Below are positions 38,307 to 51,900 of a stretch of 64,000 bases of DNA, one piece after another. The notes under the pieces were generated by a model that worked only from the letters and a program-made list of their open reading frames with translations, ran no database searches and had not been told where the DNA came from. The translations under genes were made by a program, and so were the position numbers. Every line of letters begins with the position of its first letter. The first letter of the stretch is position 1. The stretch is taken from positions 3,230,807 to 3,294,806 of the forward strand of contig SSNP01000029.1 in NCBI GenBank assembly GCA_006937955.1. Direction: 5' to 3'. Source of the DNA: Pachypanchax playfairii (lineage: Eukaryota > Chordata > Actinopteri > Cyprinodontiformes > Aplocheilidae).

Positions 38307-38745
38307 TTAAAGATACCCTTCCATTAAAACCAGTTTTTCTGAGGTTTCTGTTGAATATTTTAGCTCCACAGGTGTTCTTACCTTCATAGTGGGTGAAAAC
38401 AGGTCAACAACTTCTCTTTCAGTTTTAATCTCTCAAACTACGCAGGTGGAGATAAAACCCGAGTTCTCCCGAGTTCTAACGGCCTGTATCTGTTTCATCA
38501 CAACTCCTTTGTTCGTTAGTATTCATCAGCTCCTGCAGTTGAAACCACACCTAGCATGCTGCTGGCTAAAAGCTGTTAGCATAAGACGTATCAAACAGGA
38601 AGACACCACGTCTGACGTTACCATGTGCATCGGGGCAGGAAACAGTATACCTTGCTCTCATAGGCTAGTTTGTTAGCCAATCAGAGTCCAGCAATTTGAA
38701 TAATGAATATGAATGAGCCGCTGACAAAGCAGCAGTTAATTCCCC
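38307..38745 (+). mobile_element. TTAA-MITE 'AGAGGCC' family, copy E (3' truncated)
   Basis: Starts TTAA|AGATACCCTTCC and follows the family to 'gaatgagccgctgacaaagc'. It then stops and, after about 32 bases, meets copy F in the opposite orientation. Confidence 0.8.
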
Positions 38746-38777
38746 TTTACCTGTCTATTTCAGATCTGCTTCCAGAT

Positions 38778-39302
38778 TTAAAGAGGCCATTTCATACAAA
38801 TTTCAGGACTTTGTGGTTATTTCTGAAGTATTAACCAGTAATATGAAACATTTTATATTTCAAAAAACATCAGGAAACACTGATTAACAGACCTTTCAAT
38901 CCGTCTGCATTAAAATTCGGGTGGTTCCGGCGCCTTCCGTCAGGCTTTGGCAGCAGCATGTTCATTTTCATTATTCGAATTTGCTGGACTCTGATTGGCT
39001 AACAAACTAGCCTATCAGAACAAGGTATACTGTTTCCTGCCCCGCTGTGCATGGTAACATCAGACGTTCTCTCTTCCTGTTTGTTATATCTTATGCTAAC
39101 AGCTTTTAGTCAGCAGCATGCTAGGTGTGGTTTCAACTGCAGGAGCTGATGAATACTAACGAACAAAGGAGTTGTGATGAAACAGATACAGGCTGTTAGA
39201 ACTCGGGAGAACTCTGGTTTTATCACCACCTGCGTAGTTTGAGAGATTAAAACTGAAAGAGAAGTTGTTGACCTGTTTTCACCCACTATGAAGGTAAGAA
39301 CA
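38778..39302 (-). mobile_element. TTAA-MITE 'AGAGGCC' family, copy F
   Basis: Starts TTAA|AGAGGCCATTTC and runs in reverse to 'cactatgaaggtaagaac', missing roughly the outermost 70 bases of the 5' end. With copy E it forms an inverted pair of about 370 bp arms. Confidence 0.8.
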
Positions 39303-40486
39303 ACTTTCACCATCTGTGTTTGAAGAAAATCTTTTACTTACCTTTTACGGTCTTCTGGTTTGGTCTCCTGACGTGTCTATGAAAACAAAAAGTTTCAAAG
39401 AGTTTTATTTTTGAAAAGTCAAATACCAAAGGTTGTACAATCTGAACAATTACAAATTTAAATTATTAAAACTAAACAGAGAAGAAAATAGATGCAGAAA
39501 AATGTTCTTATAAAGAAAAACAGATCACTAGAATGCTGATAAATCCTTCACACAGTGATAGTCAGCAGTGAGACTCGATGGTGTCAGACAAACTTATCAT
39601 CCCATCGCCTCCGCTCAGCTGTAGACTCACATTTAGAAGCATCCTCAGCATTAAACAGTGGAAGCATTGTTTGTAATTCAGTTTTATTTATGTCTTTCTA
39701 AGGCTTTCAGTTTGTTACAGAAGGTCAGGATACAGTTTGCCACTAAAGCACAATACTGTCTGCTTCTATCATGTTGTTTTTGTGTTACTGTGTGAATCTA
39801 GTGAACACACGTGTAAAAACAACGTGATTGGTCAAAGTGCTTCACAGGTTGGTTCACAAATAGACAGGAAAAAGACTCCTGAGACTAGAAGACTTCAATA
39901 GACTAACAACCTTAAACTGTACAGTCACCATCTTTAATGACACAAACATCTGTTTAATAATCAAGAGGCAAACATGTAAATGTAGTCTAGGACACTAAAT
40001 TCTGAAGTTCTAAAGTTCAATTCAGTTTTTTATTTACATTCACATTACTCTTATGTTCAGTCCGCACCTGCTGATCACCGGAGGATTTCCCGATGTCCTG
40101 ACTGCCGACAGTCAGGTGGAGCTTGATTGTTAAATAAACAATCGGTTGAGCGGCTCATTAGACCACCTGCCCTGGTGACACTCATTCAGATGCAGCAGGT
40201 AGCACAATCACCCCCTCCTAAGACTAATCTGTAGATCCTGCCTGATCCGTTACGAATGATGAAGTAACTGCATGACAAAGCAGGAGAGTCTGTTCAGACA
40301 AATATAACCTGAGCAAATACAAAATGCAGTTTTTAAATTATTTCAATCATTAATGTAAAAATCCACCATCATGACTCAGTGTAAACTGACTGCTAAACCT
40401 AATGACTGGTTGTTCCACACCTGGAGAAAACAACTAGCAATAAAATAAACTCAAATAGTTTTTAGCCACAAGTATGAATGTTCTGT
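39303..40486. other. Intergenic, fragment of the 2676 repeat family
   Basis: 'gagcaaatacaaaatgcagt' at 40313 matches the family at 2676-2960. Nothing else was recognised. Confidence 0.4.
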
Positions 40487-42078
40487 TTAAAGGAAAACTT
40501 ACCCCCACCCCCTCCTCCCCGGATACAGTCTGAGATTCAAAATATAGCATGATAAATGGGAGTGACTGGTGGACTAAAGAGGCGTGGCATTCTGTGCTGT
40601 GACTGACATGTCACTCTGATTGACACGTGCCAGAGAGGTGAAATGGAGGAATATTTGGATGAGACGAGCAGCTCTGATCCGTATCGTTTCTAGTCGATAG
40701 TTCGCCCTGAAGCGGATTGGCGGCATAGAATGAGGCTCTTCTCTACTTGTACACTGTTAGCTAACGCTATTAGCTTCAGTTACATCATGTGACTCTACAA
40801 ACAGGTGCAGCTGCGCGCGCAACCGCACTACTGTTTCAAGCCGATGGTTCGTACTGCAGCAGCTTAATCAGCAGAGAATGAGTCCCGTCTCTTCGTGGTA
40901 TATTGTTGTTGATCAAAGCAAAATCTAAATTTGGATTAGCTCGTGTAATATCTGTGACTCAGCCTCATCATGTGCCCAAGGTACAAATCAAAGTATCTCA
41001 GCATGAAGAGAAAACCCTTCAGTAATGTGCTAAAAAAATGTTTTCATACAATCACAAACACTAAAATGAACTCTGATAACGGTCGTATACACTTCCTGTT
41101 CAAACTCACTCACTACTGAGCGGAGGTGTGGCCGAGACCGAACTCTTTTATATCCCATAACGGCAGAATCCTGACGTCACGTTTAGAGAAAATAAGGTTT
41201 CAGCCAATAGCATTGCCTGATTCAAATTCAAGTGAAAAAAAGAATCAACACAGCAGTATTTCCATCCTAGGAGAGGAGGTAGAGGTGGTGGAGGAATACA
41301 AGTACCTTGGAGTTCAGCTGGACAACAGACTAGAGTGGAAATGCAACACAGAATACATCTACAAGAAAGGTCAGAGCAGACTCTACTTCTTAAGGAAGCT
41401 GAGATCTTTTAATGTCTGCACCAAGATGTTGCAAATCTTCTATAGGTCTGTTGTGGAAAGTGCAATCAGCTTTGCAGCCATCTGCTGGGGCAGCAGCATC
41501 AGAACCAGAGACTTGAAGAGAATCAACAAACTGATCAGGAAAGCTGGATCTGTGCTGGGAGTATCTCTGGAGCCGCTGGAGCTGATTGTACAAAAAAGAA
41601 TGCTGGACAAGCTGATGAAGATGATGGAGGACTCTTCTCACCCTCTGCACGACACAGTGATCAAACAACAGAGTGTGTTCAGTGAGAGGCTTCTTCAGGT
41701 CCGATGCAAGACCGAAAGATACAAAAGATCATTCCTGCCTGCAGCCATTAGCCTCCACAACAAGAACAGTCCTTGATTGTTTTTATTGTTGGACCAAAAA
41801 AAAAAAAAAAAACTACTACAACGTTGAATTTCCCTTCTGGGATAAATAAAATATTTTTCATTTCATTTCATTTCATTTCATTCAAATTCAGGTGCAGTGT
41901 CAGGTTTTAACCTGAAGAGGGCGCTCCACTAACGGTTTTTGGTATAAAATGAATAGTTTTATAAAAATGTGCTAAAATACCAAAAGCAAGAACCAGAAAT
42001 GTAGACAGGACTATTAAACATTCATTTATAGAGTTTATCAGTAAAAAAAAGTTGATTTGGGGGTTAGTTACACTTTAA
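40487..42078. mobile_element. Second copy of the large TTAA element, with LINE inserted
   Basis: Ends TTAA|AGGAAAACTTACCCCC and (reverse complement) TTAA|AGTGTAACTAACCCCC. It is reversed relative to 33651-37345. The LINE at 41235-41880 splits it, leaving about 950 bp of its own. The shared promoter-like region has TATATCCC here at 41150 instead of the TATAAAA of the other copy. Confidence 0.7.
41235..41880 (+). mobile_element. Rex1/Babar-like LINE 3' end, 5' truncated
   Basis: The C-terminal end of the same LINE as 34852-37122, open from 41235 to the stop at 41776 (...YKYLGVQLDNRLEWK..., ...ICWGSSIRTRD..., ...RSFLPAAISLHN). An A-run and the tail 'gggataaataaaatattttt' plus CATTT repeats follow. 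Exact-type target duplication TTCAAATTCAAGTG at 41221 and TTCAAATTCAGGTG at 41881 (one mismatch). A clean 5'-truncated retrotransposition. Confidence 0.9.
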
Positions 42079-44400
42079 GGAGCTGATGATGATGGTTCCT
42101 GTTGAATGTTAAAGATTTGGATCTAACTAGGAGTTTTTTATGGATTTAACCACTAAACAATATTAGTTGTTGTTTTCGCAGACAAGAAATCTCATGCTCA
42201 TAAAAATAATATTAAACTTCAGTGACATTCTGAACATCTTCCTAAATGTTTACCAATAAATGACATTTGTGTTACACGTCCACCAGCTGATTTAAATTAT
42301 GCACTGCGTTTAATACAAATACCATTTAAAGATGAAGTTGCATCTGATATAATGTAACAGTTTTTTTCACATACCGGTTGTGTTGCTAAATTTTATGAAT
42401 ATTAAAATCATATTAGTTTAGAACCAGTTTGTTTTGTTTGTTGAAAACAGGCTGCTTGTGATTGGTCAATGATCCCAGTTTTGAATCACTTTATATAAAT
42501 CCAAGCCAATTTACTCAGAAATAGTAGTTTGACTCAACATACTGAGTCAGCATCATAGTATCACATGGTAAGATTTCAGTTATTAAGGAATAATTCATCT
42601 AGATAACCAGAAGTTACCCTGAACATGTTGAGTCTGCTGGTAAGGAACGACACACTTCTTCTAAAATTATGTCCTGATATAGACATTTTTTAGGGTTAAC
42701 GGGAGGACACGTCCACATCCTGAACAGGTATGAGCACAATGCAGCTGTGACAGACTACAAGGTGCGTCAGCACCACAAACAAACTAAGATGTGTTTCTTG
42801 AAAACAAAGACAACTCAGAGCCTCCTGCTGTTTCTCTTCCATCTCTAATCAGAGGAAATGGCTTGTAGGGAGGAGTGGATCCAGCCCCTCTGTGGGAGTT
42901 TAATTCAATCACAACTCGGGTCAAAAATGAATTAAAACTCTTATTAAGCCCTCCCTCCTGTGCTCCACATATTAAGCTGGCTGCAGAGGCTCACAAGTAG
43001 AGATTTGGGTGCTACATAGTCAGCTTTGGAGCTCACTGTCTGTGAGTCAGCCATCACTCACCATCTCCATCATTTTGGATTTTAATTTGCTTGCGCTCAC
43101 CCACACAGTGCACGCAGTGAACCCAGTTGCAGATGATCCAAACAGGCCTTCTTTATGCTCAGCCTAAGCAAGTCACAGCATGGCCAAATTGAGTGCCTGT
43201 TTGTTCTTCATATTTCACAGAGCACAATGAGAATACCACAAAGCAACACACATCACAGGACCGCTGACCTTTCCACACAACGCTGTAACTAACCACTTTG
43301 GACTGTGGCCCTTTATTATATAGAGCAAAGCAGCATGAAGTGTTGTTTTGTGTCAGGAAGAGAGGGAGGGACCAGTGTGGTGTAACCCCACAGGAAAACA
43401 TCTCCCCGTCTCCAGCCATTAAAGTGTTTGTGCTAAAGGACCAATTCAGCCTCGCTTTATCACTGCTGGGCATTGGCTTCCATTATCACTACAGTCACAG
43501 GGTTACATCTAATGTCAGGACACAATATAGTATTTTAGTCTTGGCCACAAAAGAGTGTTTAATGGAAATGAAAAATTATCTTTCACTCAGAAATGTTGCA
43601 GGACTCATTTTTCTCTGCTACTCAGGTGATTAATAAAACAAGGTGCATCAAGCTAAATGATCTAGAAGAGCTGAAAAACTCAAACAAACGCTGTGGATTT
43701 TATTTGTCAGTTGACAATAAGGTTTAATACAGGATGAAACTGCAAGTGAAGCCTGTAGGCATGACGCAAGAGCTCCCCCTACTGATCCAAAAACACAACG
43801 TCAGCTGGCTTCAACACTGACCACTGGATTGAACCCAACGAATGGGGCGGGGCATGGTGTGGGCGGAGCTAAACGTCAGAATAGCAGAATAGAGAGAAAT
43901 ACGTCCATCTGCTGGATGACTGCAAAAACTACACATATTACTTAAACATATGGGGGCTTCCGTTTAGGTCAGCAAGTAATTCCAAAGATATTAAAACGCG
44001 CTATTTAACTTACTGTCTGCACTGTAAATAAAAATATTTAACTGGTAATCAAGGTGTGATACAAAAGATTAATTTGACATTCATTCTTGTCATGAGAATG
44101 CAACAGTTATACATAGATCATTTTGTTCTCATACTGTCTGATCACCCGTACATGTTAAAGGGATATACTGTATATATTTTGTCATGTTTTTATTAACCAA
44201 ATTTGGATTTCTTTTATCGAGTATTAACCATTAATTAACCCGTTCTAAAGACACCCAGTTTAAGGCAAAATCATTGCCTACTCAAAAGGTAAAATGTATC
44301 TGCAAATAACGTTTTTAAACGAGATCTTAAAGCAAACAAACTCTAAACAATAATTTCCGAGGGTGCGTAAAGGCAGCACAGCGTTTTCATGACGTAGCAC
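42079..44400. other. Intergenic upstream of ctps1
   Basis: No gene recognised. The last few hundred bases (44360-44440) become CpG-containing and hold the likely ctps1 promoter. Confidence 0.5.
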
Positions 44401-44417
44401 CCAGACCGTGCTCTATA

Positions 44418-44423
44418 CACGTG
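44418..44423. promoter_or_regulatory. CACGTG E-box upstream of ctps1
   Basis: A canonical E-box within tacACGTGTtg, about 140 bp before the first splice donor. CTP synthase is a known growth-linked (Myc-type) target in other animals, so a functional site is plausible. Its use is inference. Confidence 0.35.
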
Positions 44424-44439
44424 TTGTCGAAAGATCTGC

Positions 44440-44564
44440 AAGGAAAACAGCACAAAGAGAGATTACTGTAGGCTCTAGGTGGTCTCTGGTGTAAGATCTT
44501 GTGGTTCTTTTCATCGTGAACTGTATAATTAAAGAGGACGGTCGCGCTACAGAAGAGTATTTTG
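44440..44564 (+). other. ctps1: ctps1 5'UTR exon 1 (start approximate)
   Basis: A strong donor (TTTG|GTAAGT at 44565) closes a sequence without a usable ATG-led frame, about 1.2 kb before the coding exon 2. The transcription start was not determined; 44440 is a guess from the sequence around it. Confidence 0.5.
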
Positions 44565-45784
44565 GTAAGTTGAAATGCGATGCTGGCCGAAGAAAACGTG
44601 TTGGCTAGCTTGAAAATAAAGCGGGATAACTTCCGGTCATTATAACCACGATTTAGTTCTTACAAATGTGCTGTGCATTGTAGAGGAACACTCCACTAAT
44701 TACAAATAGTCTGTTAAGACTCGATAATGTGTATTCTTCATAAGTGTCAACGTGTTGGAAACATGCGTAGCTAACTTTGCTCTTATTTTGAAAGTGTGGA
44801 AAGGTATTTCGTGTTATTTTGGTGTTAGTTATCTTGTTTACCAGTGACAGAACCTTTCGGTATATTTTTTGCTCAAGCTTACGAACCTAACTATGAGTTT
44901 GATTATTTATCACTGTTAACACCGAAGAGGCCCTTACTCATGTGCCCTGGCGGAAATGCCTGGTGCAGAGGTTAACCTGTACCCCCAAAGCTAACTGTCT
45001 TGGCGGTAAACACGCTGATCCTGTTTACTTGCTTTGTTCCCTGTGTGGTTTATTATATTCTATATAAATATAAATATGACGTGAATCTGAAGGAGAAGTT
45101 CTCTCCCGCTCTTTTTGAAGCGCGTAATCTTCAAACATGCGTCATACCTTATGTTTGAATCATGTTCCGGGAGTCCCCTCCTGTAATTGAACACGCTCTA
45201 ACACTTTATGACTTTCACGTCAGACTCAACCTGGTAACGAGTGTTTTTCTCCAACATATCTTGATCTTTAAAAGTGAGACGAGTTGTGTAAAACACTTGT
45301 ACAGCAGCACATGAAGTGGTTAAAGGGGACATTTCTCCTAGTCTGCACCTCAGGTCCTGCCTGGTGTGGCAGACCTAACCTCTGTGATGTCCTTCAGTCC
45401 AGCATCCTCTGGTAGGGTCTTAGAGGATCCATTGTCAGGATCACAGGTTTTGTGGATGAAAGGGTAACACATAAAAAGAAGTATCATACTGTCAGTGACA
45501 ACAGGGGAATAATTTTCTATAAGTGCAGCTTTAAATGAATCCTATCAAATCTGACCGAAAGAGAGTTTTACACTGTTTTTAATCCAGACAAGCACCTGAA
45601 TCGAGTGAATTAAACCAAAATACCAGAGTAAAACTTGCAAGTCATAAATTTTAAAAACAGATTGTGTGATCGCAGTTTTCAGAGTTCATCGCAACCCAAC
45701 GCAGTTGAAAATGTTCATGGTAGAATAACATGATTTCTGATCACTGTTTTATTGATTTCTGACTCCAGATATCTAAGCACGATG

Positions 45785-48700
45785 ATGAAATACATCCTGG
45801 TAACTGGCGGCGTCATCTCTGGCATTGGCAAAGGCATCATTGCAAGCAGTGTGGGTACAATCCTCAAGTCATGTGGTTTACGTGTAACAGCCATCAAGAT
45901 CGACCCGTACATCAACATAGATGCCGGAACGTTTTCACCATATGAACACGGTTTGTCAGTGGAAACAACTAGCATATAGCATGTTGTTCATTGTTGCATA
46001 TTTAACATGATTGTCCCACGCTGATTGTGTCCAGGTGAAGTGTTCGTACTTGATGATGGGGGTGAGGTGGACTTGGACCTGGGGAACTATGAGCGCTTCC
46101 TAGACATTCGGCTAACAAGAGATAATAATCTGACCACGGGCAAAATCTACCAGTCAGTCATCAACAAGGAGAGGAGGGGGGACTACTTGGGCAAGACCGT
46201 ACAAGGTAACGCCATCACTCAGTCAGGGCAAGACATCAACTTAGTTCTAAAATTAATTACTTTGAATCGCCCGGGGGACAATAATCAAACACACATACAG
46301 TTCAAAGCCGAGAGCTAGTTTAGTTTAGAGCTAATTAAAGAGGCCCTTCCATTAAAAACAGGTTTTCGGAGGTTTCTGTTGAATATTTTAGCTCCACAGG
46401 TGTTCTTACCTTCATAGTGGGTGAAAACAGGTCAACAACTTCTCTTTCAGTTTTAATCTCTCAAACTACGCAGGTGGTGATAAAACCCGAGTTCTAACGA
46501 CCTGTATCTGTTTCATCACAACTCCTTTGTTTGTTAGTATTCATCAGCTCCTGCAGTTGAAACCACACCTAGCATGCTGCTGGCTAAAAGCTGTTAGCAT
46601 AAGATGTAGCAAACAGGGAGAGAGAACGTCTGACGTTACCATGCACAGCGGGGCTGGAAACAGTATTTTTTGCTCTTATAGGCTAGTTTGTTAGCCAATC
46701 AGAGTCCAGCAAATTTGAACAATGAATATGAACGAGCAGCCAAATCTTGTCGCAGACAGATTGAAAGGTCTGTTAATCAGTGTTTCCTAACAATTTTTAG
46801 ATATAAAATGTTTCATATTACAGGTTAATACTTAAGAAATAACCACAAAGTCCTGAAATTTGTATGAAATGGTCTCTTTAAAGTTCAGACAGTCTGATGA
46901 GCCACTTCAAACAACCTGTGAAAACTAAAAACAGCCACATTTACACACGCTGTTAAATATCAGATTGATTTTAAAAGCGTTTGTTTTTAGTGTTTCACAT
47001 GGCACCTGAATGCATCCAGATGTGGAAGCTGTTACCCTTCTGTTAAAGAAAAACCCACGTGGACACTGAAATAACTTCATATAGATGAGACTATGAAAAC
47101 AAACTTGAACCATCAACCAAGCTGACAGCGTGCTTAATTTCATGTTTTGCGGTGCAACCTTTTGAGTCAATTGCAGGGGGCGCTGCAGACGCCTCCAACC
47201 ACGATGTCGTGTTCTGGTAGAGTCTGTTTAAATCTGAATGGACTCTGATGGATTGTCCATTTGTCTCTGTTCAGACTGAAGGGACTCCGTTACAGTAAGA
47301 ATCAGTACGATAATCATCATGTTTTACCTGTAGTCATCCAACTCAGCAGGACAAGAGGACATTCAGAATGAGTCTGTTTGTCTTCCAGCTGTTCACTGAA
47401 CGAGCACAATAAGATTCATATAGTAAATCTGAAGACTTTCTTTTATACAACTAGAATAATTTGACAGAATATTTACTGCTGCTAAGACACAGACGTTCCT
47501 TCTGAAGGAGTGAATTGAGACGACTGTTCCACTTCACTGTTTCAGTGGTGCCGCACATCACAGATGCGATTCAGGAATGGGTTGTGAGACAGGCCAAAGT
47601 TCCTGTGGACGGCGATGAAGTTGAGCCTCAAGTCTGCGTGATAGAGGTAAGCTGGATGCTGAACCACTTCCCTTCTACAGCTGTAACACGAGGACACAGG
47701 AGTCCAATCAGGACCAGGACCTCGCTCTGCAGATCAGAGTTAGAAGTCCATCCACTTCCATGCTAGACCAGTACAGTGATCCCTCCTCCATCACGCTGGT
47801 TAGGTTCCAGAACCTTCTGCAAAAAGTGAAACACAATCTGGTTTTTAAACACGTTACTGAGTGAGACATGAGGCTGCTTAATGTACTGCTGCTCTCATTT
47901 ACTGAACCAATCAGCATCCAGATGCACAACCACCTACTGATCTGAACCAATCAGCACTCAGATACACAACCACATACTGATCTGAACCAATCAGCACCCA
48001 GATACACAACCACANNNNNNNNNNNNNNNNNNNNNNNNNNNNNNNNNNNNNNNNNNNNNNNNNNNNNNNNNNNNNNNNNNNNNNNNNNNNNNNNNNNNNN
48101 NNNNNNNNNNNNNNNNNNNNNNNNNNNNNNNNNNNNNNNNNNNNNNNNNNNNNNNNNNNNNNNNNNNNNNNNNNNNNNNNNNNNNNNNNNNNNNNNNNNN
48201 NNNNNNNNNNNNNNNNNNNNNNNNNNNNNNNNNNNNNNNNNNNNNNNNNNNNNNNNNNNNNNNNNNNNNNNNNNNNNNNNNNNNNNNNNNNNNNNNNCTG
48301 ATCTGAACCAATCAGCACCCAGATACACAACCACACTCTGATCTGAACCAATCAGCACCCAGATACACAACCACATACTGATCTGAGCCAATCAGCACTC
48401 AGGATATTGAACTATATGCTTCCCAGATATCCACCTGTAACATCCTGTAGGAGATTTTTCACAGCAGCTTCCTGCAACATGAAGAAACACTGAGTTACTC
48501 CAACATCTGATTTCCCTTAAGAGGTTATAAAGTATGTTTGAGTTGAACATTTTACCATTGTTGTGAACTGTGTTGCTGATGTTCTGGAGTTAAATGGACC
48601 TAAAAGGTCACAGTTCAAACACATTTCTGTTTTACTGATTTATTTTTACTTTCACATATGTTCTAAAATGTGAAGTTTTTCATGAATACATGAAACATGA

Positions 48701-48921
48701 AAGAACTCCAAGTTCACAACATCCATATATTTAGTAACATCTGAGCAGCAGTGACTGGAAAACATCTGGAAGAATTCCCGTCGAGGGTTGTCAGAAACGC
48801 TTCACATCTGGAGTCTCATCTGATTTGTGGCAAAATTTGAATAGGTCACACTTTTTATTTAGATGTACAGAAGTTTGTGACCCGTTGAGTCGGAGCTGAA
48901 CACGTTGGCCCCCTGCTGATC

Positions 48922-48978
<57 letters not shown>

Positions 48979-51900
48979 GCTTGGAGGAACTGTTGGAGAC
49001 ATTGAGAGCATGCCGTTTGTGGAGGCTTTCAGGCAGTTTCAGTTCAAAGTGAAGAGAGAAAACTTCTGCAACATCCATGTCAGTCTGATTCCACAGGTAA
49101 GCTCCACACCTGCCTCGTGTTTTCACATGTCAGCATCCACACAGTAAGATGGAGTGGAACATTAAGATGTGTTTTTGTTGGTTGTTGACAGCCCAGTGCG
49201 ACAGGAGAACAGAAGACCAAACCAACACAGAACAGCGTCAGAGAACTGAGAGGTCTGGGTCTTTCTCCTGACCTGGTGAGTTCACAGTCACACGCGTGTG
49301 TTTAGGAACTATTTCTGTTACACGACTTCAGATTCAGACTGTTATTACAGAAAGAGAAGAAATGATGTCTGATTAAAAGCCTTGTCCTGATCAGGACGTG
49401 TCTCTGTTAGTCTCAGTCAGCGTTGGTGTTTGCTTGAGATGCATCGGTTCTGGTTTTGTGTTCTGATACTGATTCTCTCTGTTTCCACCTGACCTGCCAG
49501 AACTAAGTTGGACCAGTTCAGAGTTCTGTTAAAGAACTGTAATTAAAACATTTACATTTTACACAGGAGAATTATTTCTACAAAATCTGAATCATTAGAG
49601 AAGTTTATAGTAACTGGTTTACTGTGAAGTGTGTTAGACTGATAAAAGATTCCTGATAATTAGAACATGTTACAAATAAAAAGTCTGGAATTAAATAAGA
49701 GTTCTGCCTAGCCGTGGTGCGTTCATAGACTGGGAAAAATGTTGTAATTTTGGTTGCTCTGTGGTAATGGTGTGTTTGCAAGGAGGGAAAAAAAAATCAG
49801 ATTTATCTGTTTCTGATCAGCCGGTTACTGATCAAGCTGTTTGGTTCCTGTACCAAGTCCTTTTGTATTTTAATGTAACTGTTAGTAGTTACGTAGAACT
49901 CTTTGTAACGGGGGGTTCTTGTATTTAGCTAAGACTTCCAGGTTCACGTGACGGTTCTGAATGAAACTACCAGTTACAAGCAGAACCTGAAACAACAGCT
50001 GCGTTCCAGTGAGAACCCTCGTTTTCCTTTCATTGTTAACAGATAATGTGCCGTTGTTCCACCGCTCTGGAGAATTCAGTCAAAGAGAAGATCTCGATGT
50101 TCTGCCATGTGGAACCTCAGCAGGTTGGTGAAGCTTTACATGAAGCAGATTTCCAGCTGTCTGTGACACTAAACTCCAGAACCGGTCTGGTTCCAGGTCA
50201 TCTGTGTACACGACGTCGCGTCCATTTACAGGGTACCCCTTCTGCTGGAGGACCAGGGCGTGGTCAGCTACCTGAGCAGGAGGCTCAACATGCCCATCGA
50301 GACTAAATCCAGGACCATGCTGACTAAGTGGAAGGAGATGTCAGACAGGTGAGACTTCTCTGATGGAGTTTAACGGGGTTCCTGGTGTCATTGCACCAGG
50401 AAAAGTCTGATGATGTTCATGTGTGTGTTTTTCTTGAAGGTCAGACAGACTGCTGGAGCAGTGTTCCATTGCTCTGGTTGGGAAATACACCAAGTTCTCC
50501 GACTCGTATGCTTCTGTCATCAAAGCTCTGGAGCACTCGGCGCTGGCCATCAGCCATAAACTGGAAGTTAAGGTTTGTCTGCAGTTACAGGTTCCGTCCA
50601 CCATAACAGCAGCTGACTCATCTGAAGGTGTAGTTCACATGTTATTTAGAGGTGAATCAGGTACAACATGATCCAGAATCTACTCAGATCCACTAAACAA
50701 GAAGGTTTCCGTTGTCTCCTGTCGTGTCCTGGACCACCGATGACTGGATCCTGTTAGGGTTACTACAGCGTGTCGTGCTAGCTTCAAAAGCTACTTCAGT
50801 CATACGGAGCTCCAACATATCGGATCTCACAGAAACTACTGACCTGCTTCTACTAGTCCATCATAGAAAATGTCCAGAGTCTCAAGCTGAAGAACCCAGA
50901 GTGGATCACCAGGAACTCGTGGATCATCAGGGTTCTGGGACACATGCCTGTTTGAGGAACAGATCCTGGACAGTATCTCTTTGTAACTCTTCCTCTGATG
51001 GACTGGGAGTCATCAGAACCGGAGCAGTAGGACTAGAGGACAGTGTCCTCCCCGATGAAGCGAGCTGGACTTCTGAGTGATTTTGTTGTATTGCTGGGTT
51101 TCACATGACGTAGCGTTGACGTCACCAAATGCAGGTGGGGGTCAGGAAGTAACCGCCGCTGCACAGAACACTGCTGAACTCTGCTGATTTGACTTAAAAA
51201 TGCCCAAAATCTGTCTACGGTTGTTACAACCGCTCTAATCGGGAGAAAGACAAACGTTTTTTTCGTGTCTCGAAAGTCGTGTGCCACAAAGGTCTTAATT
51301 TTAAAAAACTCACCGAAAGAAGACGGCAGAAATGGATCACTTATCTCCAGCTAAAAACAAGAGGCGCAGAAACGGACAATGCTAGAGTTTGCAGCGATCA
51401 CTTTCTAAAATGTTTAATAAAAGGGTTTAATAAATGTTCTAGTGTTTTAGAGAACATTTACTTAGAAACACATCTACAAAAATGGCAGGTAAACAAGTTC
51501 TTCTCTGGCCACAAACCACGTTTTTATGGGGGTTCTGTGGATCTCTGTGAATGATTGAACTACATTATAGAAATATATAGAGAGAAATTACTTAAAAATC
51601 AAACAAATCTAATAGAAATTTGGATTTAAAAAGGCATAATAAGGTATTTACATGTAGATACTAGCACATAGACACACTCGTTATTAGCATTAGCAATAGT
51701 ATTATTATCATGAATTAAAAAGTAGCACAACTCACGACTTACCCGTGCAAAAACAAGACGACAGTCATTTAAAGCTTCTCTGGATCCTAAATCGTTGATC
51801 CAAACTGATACAAAATAGTTGGAGGCTTCCAGTCTTTCATTTGATTTGCTGTATAAAAAGAGGTATGCAGGACGAGATAGTTTAATATGTCAATAGCTTC

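Noticed and set aside
45951..45956. Weak donor GTTTGT after ctps1 coding exon 1 suggesting a pseudogene
   Set aside because: The next exon continues the family sequence in phase and all 17 coding exons are intact, so the gene is functional in appearance.
47911..48391. 146-codon ORFs across the gap
   Set aside because: They are made of N plus a tandem repeat, not coding sequence.
51279..51554. Alternative ctps1 exon with a THAP domain
   Set aside because: The frame is broken, the sequence lies between transposon ends, and flanking ctps1 exons already join in frame without it.
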